Shown here: positions 9,039-17,787 of the stretch, piece after piece | How positions within the stretch are numbered: position 1 is the first letter of the stretch | Layout of the letters: each line of letters opens with the position of its first letter | Assembly: GCF_014646635.1 (NCBI RefSeq) | Contig: NZ_BMNQ01000006.1 | Location: 36,061-100,060, forward strand | Origin: Lentibacillus kapialis | GTDB lineage: Bacteria > Bacillota > Bacilli > Bacillales > Amphibacillaceae | DNA: 64,000 nucleotides | Direction: 5' to 3' | The notes under the pieces: generated by a model | What the model was told of the DNA's origin: nothing | The model's input: only the letters and a program-made list of their open reading frames with translations | Databases searched by the model: none | Position numbers and translations under genes: made by a program

Positions 9039-10736
9039 TTACTTAACCTTTGCTGTACGCATCCTATTTAATACAGCAGCAATCTCATAACGTCTCGGAC
9101 GCGCAATATCACCCGGGTGCTGGTCTTTAAATGTTGTAAACGAAGCGAGACCTTTTTGATTCATTTGCTGTTCAATGTCGTTGAGCAGTTCATTCAGTGT
9201 TCTGTTCCCAAGTGCATTGGTACGGTCCAAATATTGTATAATTTCGGCAATCATCCGTGTCTGAGACGGATCGACAAGCTGCTCAGTCGCTGCAAACGTA
9301 ATATCCGTTTGCCCCATTAAAATTTTTGTTAATCCTTTCGCCTGCGTTTTTGATTTTTTACCTTTATGCGTTTGCAGTGATTGTTGTTGAAAATACCGCG
9401 CACTAATACTACCAAACCCATTTTCTTGTTCTGATAATCGGCCAACCGGATTTTCCGATATAATTGCTCTTGCCTCACCTGTGACATTGTAGGGCACATA
9501 AGCTTCCATCATAATGACCGAGTCGGCAACGTCAAAATAATCACCGGAACCGCCCATCACCAATAACGTTGATACGTCCAGCTGATCACGCATCTGCCTA
9601 ATTTTGTCTATAAACGGTGTGATCGGTTCTTTATCCTTATGAACCAGCTGCTGCATACGCTGGTCACGAATCATAAAATTAGTGGCACTTGTGTCCTCAT
9701 CAATCAGCAGAGTATCTGCTCCGGCTTCCAGTGCCTCCATTACATTGGCTGCCTGTGACGTACTGCCACTAGCATTTTCTGTAGAGAAAAATGTCGTATC
9801 CTGTTTATGCGGCAAATTATTGATGAACGGTGAAATGTTCACGCCTGTAACTTGCCGGCCATCTTCAGCACGGATTTTTACAGCATCGGGATCTGTGAGG
9901 ACATATTCACGTCCATCGCCTTTAGTATGACAATAAATCCCGCGTTCAATCGCTTCAAGTATGGTGCTTTTACCATGGTAACCTCCGCCGACAATCAAGG
10001 TTATGCCTTTTTCGATGACCATGCCTTTAATCGGCTCAGTCTGATGTGGAATCTCGATAGATACTTCATTTTCTATCGGGCTTTGAAACGGAACTGCGCC
10101 TTTCAGCGGCCTGTTGCTGACACCGCTCCCACGGGGGAGAACAGATCCGTTGGCAACGAACGAAATCCAATTATTTTTGTGCATTTCCGCTCTGATCGCT
10201 TCCTGCTGATCAGCCAGCTTTATCGTCCCTTCAATTTCTTCGTCGCTTATTGAAAACACCGAGTTTCTTAAGATGGTAGGTATGGCATCAGCAAACAACT
10301 TTTCTGCCTCCCTGCCATTAATTTTCCGTCCGTTCGCCGGCAAGCCGACTGAAATACAAATCGTGATGGATTTGGAGTCTGCTTGCACAGCACTGCGTTC
10401 AAGCACTTCCTGACCCGGGCGGTCAAATTGGATGCTGCCGCTTTTTCCGGATCCTTTAATGGAAAAATCACCTTTCCCAATAGCATTGCCAACCTTGCGT
10501 GCAATGACATCTTCGGTAGCAACTCTTCGTCTATACGACTCAAGCCAGCTGGCTTCCAATGCACGTTTATTTGCCGGGATAACCGCCCGGATTTTGGAAG
10601 GGGTCGCAAAAGGATCACCCTGAACATAATCGATATATAAATCAAAATCGGAGAACCGATAGTGACCTTGCACACTTTTATATGCCTTGTAGCCTTTTCC
10701 ATCAATCTGTTTCAATGTTTGCAAAAGTTGTTTCAT
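9039..10736 (-). CDS. Predicted ATPase of the ABC class (MRB1590-like)
   Basis: A 565-aa member of the bacterial ABC-class ATPase family represented in eukaryotes by the trypanosome RNA-editing factor MRB1590. After an N-terminal domain of about 200 residues come a Walker A GGGYHGKST near residue 251, a signature-like region, and a Walker B-type LLIDEDTSATNFM near residue 345. It has no membrane segments, so it is not a transporter subunit. The C-terminus is Arg/Lys-rich. The ATG has GAGGG upstream; the gene ends 27 bp before queG and may head that operon. A role in RNA handling is suggested only by the family and the tRNA-modifying neighbours. Confidence 0.85.
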   Translation of the reverse strand: MKQLLQTLKQIDGKGYKAYKSVQGHYRFSDFDLYIDYVQGDPFATPSKIRAVIPANKRALEASWLESYRRRVATEDVIARKVGNAIGKGDFSIKGSGKSGSIQFDRPGQEVLERSAVQADSKSITICISVGLPANGRKINGREAEKLFADAIPTILRNSVFSISDEEIEGTIKLADQQEAIRAEMHKNNWISFVANGSVLPRGSGVSNRPLKGAVPFQSPIENEVSIEIPHQTEPIKGMVIEKGITLIVGGGYHGKSTILEAIERGIYCHTKGDGREYVLTDPDAVKIRAEDGRQVTGVNISPFINNLPHKQDTTFFSTENASGSTSQAANVMEALEAGADTLLIDEDTSATNFMIRDQRMQQLVHKDKEPITPFIDKIRQMRDQLDVSTLLVMGGSGDYFDVADSVIMMEAYVPYNVTGEARAIISENPVGRLSEQENGFGSISARYFQQQSLQTHKGKKSKTQAKGLTKILMGQTDITFAATEQLVDPSQTRMIAEIIQYLDRTNALGNRTLNELLNDIEQQMNQKGLASFTTFKDQHPGDIARPRRYEIAAVLNRMRTAKVK

Positions 10737-10880
10737 AACGTATCCCTCAATTTATTTTGAATTTATCCAGACTTATCGGTAAACTTACATTCAACCATGA
10801 ATAAGCCGCTCAGTTTTTATGAATAGAATACATGGTGAACATAACAACATTCAAGTAAAGCGGAAAGCCAGGAAACTATG

Positions 10881-10920
10881 AAAAAACGCAATGCCTCGTT
10901 GGATAGCGAAACACTGCGTT
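10881..10920 (-). terminator. Intrinsic terminator of tRNA-Gly
   Basis: On the minus strand AACGCA pairs with TGCGTT and is followed by TTTT, 17 bp after the tRNA 3' end. Confidence 0.7.
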
Positions 10921-10936
10921 GTGACTTACATATGTA

Positions 10937-11010
10937 TGGAGCGGGTGATGGGAATCGAACCCACGACATCAGCTTGGAAGGCTGAGGTTTTACCACTAAA
11001 CTACACCCGC
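10937..11010 (-). tRNA. tRNA-Gly, anticodon TCC
   Basis: 74 nt including an encoded CCA end. The acceptor stem GCGGGTG / CACCCGC pairs perfectly, the D-loop reads TAGTGGTAAAA, the anticodon loop is CTTCCAA (TCC), and the T-arm has GGGTTCGATTCCC. It stands alone, with its own downstream terminator, between the ABC-ATPase gene and fnr. Confidence 0.97.
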
Positions 11011-11174
11011 ACATCTTATCCCTGCAGAAATAGTAACGTTTTTGTCGAACATTGTTTATTATAGCAATCTTATTGAATCGAATCAACCATTTTTCATAAA
11101 ATAATGATGGTTTTAAGTGAACGGGCGACGCTATTTGATCAAAAATGTCTTATACCCTTTTTTATACAAGTCTG

Positions 11175-11864
11175 CTACAAACTGCAATTTTCAACACTGC
11201 ATTGGTCACACGCAAGCAATTTCTTAAAATAATTCATATCTTTAATCAAAAAAAACTTATTCTCATTGTCAATGATACCCTGCGATTTCCATTTATTCAC
11301 GATTCGGCTTACAGTTTCTCTGGAAATGGCGATGTGCTTGCTGATATCCTGGATCATGACCGGTTCGGTAATCCGAACGCCATTGGGGGTCACGACACCG
11401 TGCATATTGGAGTACCTGACAAATACAGAAGCGACTGCTCCCTCTGAACCGAACGCAATGTAATCACGGATTTTTGCTTTGCTTGATTCCAGTGACTCAG
11501 CCATCCAGCGTGTAAATTGAAGGCTTAACCGGCCATTCTGTGATAAAATGTCTTCTATTGTTTTACGTTCAATTGCATAAATGACACTATCCTGCAGCGC
11601 TTTTGCAGAATTCGAGTAGTTAACACCGCCAAAAACGCCTATTTCACCAATCCCATCATGCACACCACGTGTGAATATGGTCAGTTCTTTATTAGATTGA
11701 ATCTTTTTATAAACATGGACTTTTCCTTGGCTCAGAAAATATATATGATCAGCAGGAGTCCCTTCTTTAAAGACAAACGAGTTTTTTGGTATATGTAACT
11801 CATTTGAAGCGGCTATCAGCATATCACAATCCTGTGCGCTCAACCGTTCCAAAATTGGCTCCAT
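11175..11864 (-). CDS. fnr: Fnr-type oxygen-responsive regulator (Crp/Fnr family)
   Basis: A 229-aa Crp-fold protein: N-terminal cyclic-nucleotide-like beta-roll (about 20-120), dimer helix, then a winged helix with recognition helix ISRETVSRIVN near residue 180. The C-terminus reads ACDQCSVENC, i.e. CxxCxxxxC, the arrangement that in Bacillus Fnr holds an oxygen-labile [4Fe-4S] cluster together with an Asp. The N-terminal cysteines of E. coli Fnr are absent. The protein should switch on anaerobic genes when oxygen falls. A perfect Fnr palindrome lies upstream at a spacing that predicts positive autoregulation. Confidence 0.92.
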   Translation of the reverse strand: MEPILERLSAQDCDMLIAASNELHIPKNSFVFKEGTPADHIYFLSQGKVHVYKKIQSNKELTIFTRGVHDGIGEIGVFGGVNYSNSAKALQDSVIYAIERKTIEDILSQNGRLSLQFTRWMAESLESSKAKIRDYIAFGSEGAVASVFVRYSNMHGVVTPNGVRITEPVMIQDISKHIAISRETVSRIVNKWKSQGIIDNENKFFLIKDMNYFKKLLACDQCSVENCSL

Positions 11865-11902
11865 TTATCGTTTCTCCTTTGCTAATTATATTTACTTACC
11901 AT

Positions 11903-11908
11903 AGTATA
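11903..11908 (-). promoter_or_regulatory. -10 box of the fnr promoter
   Basis: TATACT on the minus strand, about 40 bp before the fnr start. No good -35 box is present; its place is taken by the Fnr palindrome. Confidence 0.55.
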
Positions 11909-11929
11909 AGGAAATTCAAAGCATTGTTC

Positions 11930-11945
11930 TGTGATTTTTGTCACA
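11930..11945. promoter_or_regulatory. Fnr binding site
   Basis: TGTGATTTTTGTCACA is a perfect TGTGA-N6-TCACA palindrome. Its centre is 41.5 bp from the start site expected from the fnr -10 box, the class II activation position. It also lies 57 bp before dat on the other strand. Confidence 0.75.
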
Positions 11946-12001
11946 CTTTACAGAATGAGTGCAAGATTATAAAATGAAATTATTTTAAGGAGGCGAATGA
12001 A

Positions 12002-12865
12002 TTGTCTGTTTATCCTATTATACTATCTCAATCAGCTCTCGCCAATCGTGACAGTCTGACATACCCATTTGAAGAAAGAGGACTGCAATTCGGCGATGGT
12101 GTGTATGAAGTGATACGTATATACCAGGGCTCTTACTATCTGATTTCTGAACATGTCAATCGATTATTCCGGTCTGCAGAAGCAATCAGGATCGAGCTGC
12201 CATTTTCAAAACAAGAAATAACCAACCTGCTGCACGATCTGCTAATACAGAATGAAATGACGTCTGACGGGATTGTGTACCTGCAGGCGACACGGGGGTC
12301 CGCACCACGCTCGCATGCATTCCCGGCAGATACCCCAGCAAATGTTTACGCCTATATTCGCGATATGCCGCGTAAAACGGAATATCTCGCAAACGGTGCG
12401 TCTACCATAACACTGCCTGATACGCGCTGGATGAATTGTTATATTAAAAGTTTAAATTTGCTTCCTAACGTGCTTGCGAAACAGGAAGCACAGGAAAACG
12501 AGGCCTATGAGGCTATTCTGGAGCACGAGGGCAAGGTAACGGAAGGCAGTTCATCGAATGTTTTTCTTGTCAAAGGCGGCAAAATATACACGCACCCAGC
12601 AACAAACAGTATTCTGCACGGTTGCGTGCGTATGCGTATTGAACAATTCGCTTCGGATTTGGATATCGCATTTATCGAACAGCCTTTTTCAGCTGCAGAT
12701 ATTGCAGACGCTGATGAACTATTCCTGTCAAGCAGTACATCAGAAGTCATGCCAATCATTGAGGTAGACGGCAAAGAAGTTGCTGATGGTCTTCCGGGAA
12801 AAATAACTCAAAAACTGCAAACGGCTTATGAAGTGGATGCAGGTCTTGTTAAACAGCGTGTCTAA
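12002..12865 (+). CDS. dat: D-amino-acid aminotransferase
   Basis: PLP fold-type IV transaminase that interconverts D-alanine and D-glutamate with their keto acids, feeding peptidoglycan synthesis. At 287 aa it has the length of Bacillus Dat. Visible are the N-terminal FEERGLQFGDGVYEV, the cofactor lysine in MNCYIKSLNLL (about residue 147) and EGSSSNVFLV, which binds the PLP phosphate. The start is TTG at 12002, seven bases after AAGGAGG. It is divergent from fnr and shares its upstream region. Confidence 0.93.
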   Translation: MSVYPIILSQSALANRDSLTYPFEERGLQFGDGVYEVIRIYQGSYYLISEHVNRLFRSAEAIRIELPFSKQEITNLLHDLLIQNEMTSDGIVYLQATRGSAPRSHAFPADTPANVYAYIRDMPRKTEYLANGASTITLPDTRWMNCYIKSLNLLPNVLAKQEAQENEAYEAILEHEGKVTEGSSSNVFLVKGGKIYTHPATNSILHGCVRMRIEQFASDLDIAFIEQPFSAADIADADELFLSSSTSEVMPIIEVDGKEVADGLPGKITQKLQTAYEVDAGLVKQRV

Positions 12866-12952
12866 CGATCGTCACACGCATAAAAAGTTTTTTAGGGGTG
12901 CTAACCCAAGCATATGAGCCGAAACATATGCGCAAATATCCCTGCGCAACTG

Positions 12953-12996
12953 AAAAAAACGGACGCTTCCTTCAATAAGGACGTCCGTTTTTTTAT
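12953..12996. terminator. Bidirectional terminator between dat and the hydrolase gene
   Basis: AACGGACG / CGTCCGTT stem, flanked by A7 on one side and T7 on the other, between two convergent genes. Confidence 0.9.
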
Positions 12997-13001
12997 AATC
13001 A

Positions 13002-13961
13002 TTACCAGTCTGTGTGTTTATCCAAAAACGCATTAACTTGAGTAATATATTTTTCCTTCGCCACGATATAAGGTTCACCATGACCGGCGTCATCGACTGT
13101 CATCATTTCAGCTTCACTTTTCGTATTTTCATATAATGTTTGTGACATTCTAGCCGGTACAAACGTATCGGCATTACCGCGAATGTACAAAATGGGAATT
13201 TCCGCTTTTTTAACTTGATCAAGTGCTGATGCTTCTTTCAACGAATAACCCGCCCGGATATTCGTCACGGCACTGGTCGTTGGCAGAATCGGAAATGATG
13301 GCAAACGGAACATCCGATTCATCTGGTATGAAAATAAATCATACACACTTGTGTATGGGCTGTCAGCTATAACGGCCTTTACATTATCAGGCAACTCTTC
13401 ACCTGCTGTCATCAGAACTGTTGCGGCTCCCATTGATACACCATGTAAAATGATTTCCGTATCATCGCCGTATTTTTCAATAATCCGATCTATCCACTCC
13501 ACATAATCCTTGCGGTCAGGCCAGCCAAAACCGATATAATCGCCACCGCTAGCACCATGACCACGTGCATCAGCCGTAAATATGTTATAACCTCTCTGTT
13601 CATAATAATATTGCCCGAACAATCCCATATCCATAGCATTGCCGAGGTAGCCATGGGCCATCACAACGACCTTGTCGGATGACTCTTTTGCTTCAAGAAA
13701 ATAACCCTTCAATTCCAATCCATCTTCCGAGGTCATTGACCATTCGTCAAAATCCTGCTCGTCAACCCATCTACGCCAATCACCATCAAGCAGCACTTCT
13801 TTCGTTTCCGCAGACACTTCCAAGTCTTCATTCCCCTGAAGAAAGTCCTTTTCACCGCGGTCAATCGCTAAATTGTAGAAATAAAAAGCTGCGATAATAT
13901 CTATGATTAACAGGACACTTAGAATCCCAACACCGATTTTCAGCCATGTCTTGCGTTTCAC
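13002..13961 (-). CDS. Membrane-anchored alpha/beta hydrolase (YqkD-like)
   Basis: A 319-aa serine hydrolase with one N-terminal membrane anchor (residues about 8-30) and the catalytic domain outside or at the membrane. Triad elements are GVSMGAA (nucleophile elbow GxSxG), the Asp in RGNADTFVP and the His in DDAGHGEPY. HGYLGNAMDMG supplies the oxyanion hole. I start at the GTG at 13959-13961, preceded by GAGGGG; the longer reading begins in sequence without a ribosome site. It resembles B. subtilis YqkD. The substrate is unknown. Confidence 0.85.
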   Translation of the reverse strand: MKRKTWLKIGVGILSVLLIIDIIAAFYFYNLAIDRGEKDFLQGNEDLEVSAETKEVLLDGDWRRWVDEQDFDEWSMTSEDGLELKGYFLEAKESSDKVVVMAHGYLGNAMDMGLFGQYYYEQRGYNIFTADARGHGASGGDYIGFGWPDRKDYVEWIDRIIEKYGDDTEIILHGVSMGAATVLMTAGEELPDNVKAVIADSPYTSVYDLFSYQMNRMFRLPSFPILPTTSAVTNIRAGYSLKEASALDQVKKAEIPILYIRGNADTFVPARMSQTLYENTKSEAEMMTVDDAGHGEPYIVAKEKYITQVNAFLDKHTDW

Positions 13962-14140
13962 GTAATGTCCCCTCTCCAAACTTATTTCTCTAGTTTCATT
14001 ATACAAAAAATCATGAACAAACGGGCCTTTTATTGAATGGTAACTCTTAGAAATTTACGAACATCTCGGCATTATAAACAGAAAGCGGACAGCAAAAGCT
14101 GCCCACTTAACTTCACCACTTCTATTATTAACCTAAACCA

Positions 14141-16387
14141 TTAGTGGAACAGACCAGCCTCCTTAGATTTTTTCATAAGCTTATCTGTATGTTTGTTCAC
14201 TGCATTCTTAAATAGGACACCGAACAACAGAAAGCCGAAACCAAATAAGCCCAGAATGGCCATATCGTGTATTGCTGATTTCCATATGATGCCCCCGACT
14301 GCCTCACGCATTAAATCAATAGCATATGTGAATGGAAGAAACGGGTTGATTGCCTGGAAAAATTCAGGAAGCAAAACGGTCGGATAAGTCCCCCCTGAAC
14401 CGGCAATTTGCAGCACAAGCAAAACAATAACCGCTGCTTTTCCGACATCGCCAAATAATGAAACAAGTGTAAAAATAATTAGCATAAATATTAAACTGAT
14501 CAACAAGCCGAATGTCACGAACCATCCAGGATGTGCCATATAAGAACCAACAATAAATTTATCACCTAGCGTCACAATGAGTGTCTGGAGTAGTCCAATC
14601 GTCATGAACGTAAACAACTTGCCTAAATAACGCTCCCGGCCGGTTAATTCTTCCCCATAATGCACATCCGCGGCCAATAGGGAAATCAGCAACAGACCGC
14701 CGACCCATATCGCCAGTACAGTATAGAATGGAGTCATGCCGGAACCATAGTTCGGAATTGGAAAAATTTCATTTTTACTCAGCTTAACCGGTTCTTGAAA
14801 AAAGCTCCTTTCTGACTCCGGATCGTTCCTTAATAATTCAATGATTTCATTGATGTCTGTTTCACCCTGGATTTTGCGGATCTTATCAGCGAGTTCATTG
14901 ACTTTATCATTTACGTAAGGATATTCACTAAGTATTGTATTCAGTGTATCCTGTCCCTCGCCGATATCACCTTCAGTACTTGATAAGACCTGTTTCACCT
15001 CTGGGATGGTCGACTTAATTTCTGATAAAATCCCTTTGGCATCAGATAAAGTCTGCTGAGTATTGTTGATTTTCTGTTTGACTGTTGGTTCAATATTTTC
15101 TTTATAATCTTTCAGGAAATCGCCTATTCGGTTAGCTGTATTGCCGGATAACTCTTCCAAATCAGTGATGACAGAATCGACTTCCTGCTTTTTGTCCTCA
15201 ATGAACGTTGTGATATTTTGGCCATTCTGCTGCGCTTCCTCAAGAGCTCCACGCAACGTGTTTAATCGCTCTATGGCATCATCAATTATCTTATCTTGAT
15301 TACCGCTGTTATTCTGATCATTGTTTTCCTGTGCGGACGAACCATCTTCATTCCCTTGATTACTCCCTTGATCGCTTCCACCGGTATTCTGTTCTTGGCT
15401 CATCTCTTGCAGCTGTTTTAGTTTCGTCTCTATTTCACTGATACGGCTGGTAGCATCATTCAGTGAGCTGTCAATGCTTTGCTGCAGTTCTTTACCCTTG
15501 CTGAAATCAATATTTACATTCTGAGCATCTTTAAGCAATTGATTTATGTCCTGGGCAGTGCCCTGTGCCTTTTTCAAATCTTCCTCAATTTTTGGGGCCA
15601 TTTCATTTAAACGATCTTCAGCTTTTGACATTAAATCAGCTGTTTCATTAATCGTTTGAAGGCCGTTATTGGTTGTCTGCTCAGCTTTTGGAAGCATGTT
15701 TTGCGCTTTATTGATGATTGACTGTGCATCTTTTGTATCCTGCAAGCCATTTGAAACCAAATCATGAACCTCTGGCAGTTTTTCCTCCATCGTAAAAATA
15801 TAGTCCTCAAACTTTTTAATATCAGGCAGATTTTTATTAAGTTCCACACCAATTTTATCGAACATATCAAATATAACGCCGTTCACTGCAGATATGAAAT
15901 TGCTGCTGATCTGCTCTACAATTGTACTGGCGCCCTTATCGGTTATTTTCGGTGCTATAGCATTGATCTTTTCATTAACATAGTATTCCATGTTACTTTT
16001 TGTCGGATTATCTGTCATAACCGTAGACAAATTAGCAGAGAAATCGTCCGGGATCACAATCACAGCAAAATAATCGCCATATTTCAATTTCTTCATAGCC
16101 TTTTCATGGTTGGTGAAATGCCACTCCATTGAACCATTGTCTTTAAGCGTTTCAACAAGGTCATTACCAACATTGATTTTTTCGTCTCTGATCTCAGCCC
16201 CCGTATCCTCATTCACAACACCGATTGGAATTTGATCAGTCTGACCATAAGGATCCCATGACGCCTTTATATTGAACCAGGCATATAATGATGGCAGTAT
16301 AATCAGACCTCCGATCAAAATAGCTGCGACCCAATTACGTGTTATATTCCTCATGTCATTCGAGTAAATTTTCCAGCCGTTCTTCAT
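14141..16387 (-). CDS. YhgE/Pip family membrane protein
   Basis: A 748-aa protein of the YhgE/phage-infection-protein family. One membrane segment near residues 18-38 is followed by LYAWFNIKASWDPYG, typical of the family. Then comes a long extracellular, coiled-coil-prone region (about 200-540) with a Gln/Asn/Ser-rich low-complexity stretch near 345-370. The C-terminal 220 residues contain five or six membrane segments like an ABC-2 permease. I use the ATG at 16385-16387 with AGAGG upstream. The family is known as a phage receptor in lactococci and is tied to ESX-type secretion in some Firmicutes; no ESX gene is visible here. Confidence 0.88.
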   Translation of the reverse strand: MKNGWKIYSNDMRNITRNWVAAILIGGLIILPSLYAWFNIKASWDPYGQTDQIPIGVVNEDTGAEIRDEKINVGNDLVETLKDNGSMEWHFTNHEKAMKKLKYGDYFAVIVIPDDFSANLSTVMTDNPTKSNMEYYVNEKINAIAPKITDKGASTIVEQISSNFISAVNGVIFDMFDKIGVELNKNLPDIKKFEDYIFTMEEKLPEVHDLVSNGLQDTKDAQSIINKAQNMLPKAEQTTNNGLQTINETADLMSKAEDRLNEMAPKIEEDLKKAQGTAQDINQLLKDAQNVNIDFSKGKELQQSIDSSLNDATSRISEIETKLKQLQEMSQEQNTGGSDQGSNQGNEDGSSAQENNDQNNSGNQDKIIDDAIERLNTLRGALEEAQQNGQNITTFIEDKKQEVDSVITDLEELSGNTANRIGDFLKDYKENIEPTVKQKINNTQQTLSDAKGILSEIKSTIPEVKQVLSSTEGDIGEGQDTLNTILSEYPYVNDKVNELADKIRKIQGETDINEIIELLRNDPESERSFFQEPVKLSKNEIFPIPNYGSGMTPFYTVLAIWVGGLLLISLLAADVHYGEELTGRERYLGKLFTFMTIGLLQTLIVTLGDKFIVGSYMAHPGWFVTFGLLISLIFMLIIFTLVSLFGDVGKAAVIVLLVLQIAGSGGTYPTVLLPEFFQAINPFLPFTYAIDLMREAVGGIIWKSAIHDMAILGLFGFGFLLFGVLFKNAVNKHTDKLMKKSKEAGLFH

Positions 16388-16668
16388 GTCAAAAACCTCT
16401 TTGTGTCTATAGTTATTAGTCTGAAAGTGTGGGATTATGAATCCATATTTAAACATTTTAGCACTAAACATACTTAAAGCAACTATAACATCTAATATAA
16501 CTTTGACCCGTCCTCATTACTTAGGCACCATTCAACTAATAGTGCAATTTTAACGTAAGTCTGAACAGGACAAAAACTGACATATCACTTTTTTGTAAGC
16601 CTCAGCCAAAATGATGAGAATATTTTACTATTTTTTGAAAATGGCAAGCTTTTCCATATTGTTTATAG

Positions 16669-16674
16669 TATAAT
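16669..16674 (+). promoter_or_regulatory. Probable -10 box for the holin-like peptide RNA
   Basis: TATAATGG, 106 bp before the toxin start; the -35 region is weak. The gap 16388-16668 otherwise shows no gene. Confidence 0.4.
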
Positions 16675-16779
16675 GGAGAGGACAGCTTATTGAGAGAATG
16701 CTTTTGAAAGAGAGCAGTGAAGAAAAGGGTTTCTTTAACTGGCGGCTTCATATCCCTTATGCGAAAGGGGCTGAATTAA

Positions 16780-16866
16780 GTGATCCCAATTGACAAGACT
16801 CTCGAGTTGATGTTGATGTTTGGGACGCTCGTATTGTTAATTGCCGGTTCAAATGAAAAAAAGTAA
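16780..16866 (+). CDS. Putative holin-like toxin peptide (28 aa)
   Basis: A 28-residue peptide, IPIDKTLELMLMFGTLVLLI then a short polar tail ending NEKK. The single membrane helix with FGTLV and a basic end matches the holin-like toxin (Hol_Tox) family of Bacilli, small membrane peptides often treated as type I toxins. It starts at GTG with AAAGGGG nine bases upstream. A long 5' leader of about 100 nt is typical of RNA-controlled toxins. A second member lies at 43546-43626. The antisense RNA has not been identified. Confidence 0.65.
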   Translation: MIPIDKTLELMLMFGTLVLLIAGSNEKK

Positions 16867-16907
16867 TACACCGCCGATTTTTTCGTAATTTCGGGGGCAT
16901 TACTTTT
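16860..16907 (+). terminator. Stem-loop at the end of the holin-like gene
   Basis: AAAGTAAT / ATTACTTT closes a 31-nt loop containing CCGA / TCGG; it overlaps the stop codon and is followed by a short T-run. The rest of 16908-17234 has one perfect-looking inverted repeat (GAGTCGCAAG / CTTGCGGCTC, 16953-16978) and no gene. Confidence 0.5.
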
Positions 16908-17234
16908 AAAGAACTCTGATCAAGGCCGCAATTCTCAACAGATAACTGTCGCGAGTCGCAAGTTGCAGCTTGCGGCTCGTTTACGGTCTTGATAAAACAG
17001 CCAATTCTATTCTATTTACAATTAACAACAGTTATTCATTATAATATAGAATCTCATTCTCCCACTGAAATGCTAATCAAGCCTCTACTCGTAAATAATC
17101 AAGTAAGAATACTTTCATCCGTTATAATCTCTTACATTAGCCACTTTTTGGCACTTTAATTCGTTAACATAGACTCAAATCATACTTTAGTCTTAATCAT
17201 ATTGTATCATGTTCAACCCCTAAAATCCATTAAA

Positions 17235-17450
17235 GAGGTTGTTCAAAAAGTCCGGTAAACATGACACTTCGAATTTCTTCGTTGGCTTGTTTCTCCGCTC
17301 CTTGGAAAAGAACACCACTTTTCCTACGTGCGATGCAGATTCATGGAAGCATTACTTATGCTCATGTATTTAAAAGCATACATTCCGCTGCTCGAAACTG
17401 CGCCGCCTCGAACTTCTTGGTCCTTTTTATCCTCCTTTTTGAACACGCAC
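17235..17450 (-). mobile_element. Short non-autonomous element C, copy 1 (216 bp)
   Basis: Bounded by GAGGTTGTTCAAAAAG on the left and the complement of GTGCGTGTTCAAAAAG on the right, imperfect terminal inverted repeats. It matches 38805-39020, in opposite orientation, over the full 216 bp with about two differences. It has no transposase; the 64-codon reading frame inside both copies is a by-product. No target duplication is seen here (TTAAA left, TTTAA right), consistent with a deletion next to it. It truncates the glycosylase gene to its right. Confidence 0.85.
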
Positions 17451-17651
17451 TTTAATAAAGGCTATTTTGTCTTCATATTGCGAATTGGGGTCTTCACTGA
17501 ATAAACCATAAATTATGCGCCAAAAATGATTGCGCGGATTCCCGTAATATTCATGTTTATCCAATGAAACGCCACTGGGCATTGATCCGAGAATAAGCAC
17601 TCTTGGTGTTTCCGGTAGAATGGGTTCAAATGAAATTAACTGCTCTGTCAT
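17451..17651 (-). pseudogene. DNA-deoxyinosine (uracil) glycosylase, 3' part lost to element C
   Basis: The first 67 codons of a base-excision glycosylase of the Mug/deoxyinosine type: PRVLILGSMPSGVSL, then YYGNPRNHFW, the two motifs that form the active site. The usual length is about 165-175 aa. After IAFIK the frame runs into element C and ends seven codons later; no remaining C-terminal half is seen on the far side. The ATG and its GGGGA site are intact, so a short fusion peptide may still be made, but the enzyme must be dead. Confidence 0.88.
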
Positions 17652-17787
17652 AACCAATTCCCCACTTTCTATATTACCGTTTAAAACCAATTTCAACCTG
17701 ATTCATGTTAAATGTTACCAAAATGTAAAGTGGAAAATATATGAAGTATCTTATGAAGAGCAAGTGCTATATGGGAGGGCTTCCTTA

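Noticed and set aside
12895..12950. Possible short repeat ATGCGCAA / TGCGCAA after dat
   Set aside because: Only two weak units; not regular enough to call.
16953..16978. Inverted repeat GAGTCGCAAG / CTTGCGGCTC
   Set aside because: Isolated, no T-run, no neighbouring gene end; could be chance or a remnant.
17261..17455. 64-codon reading frame identical in 17261-17455 and 38800-38994
   Set aside because: It lies inside the two copies of element C; identity reflects the shared mobile DNA. No ribosome site, no family.
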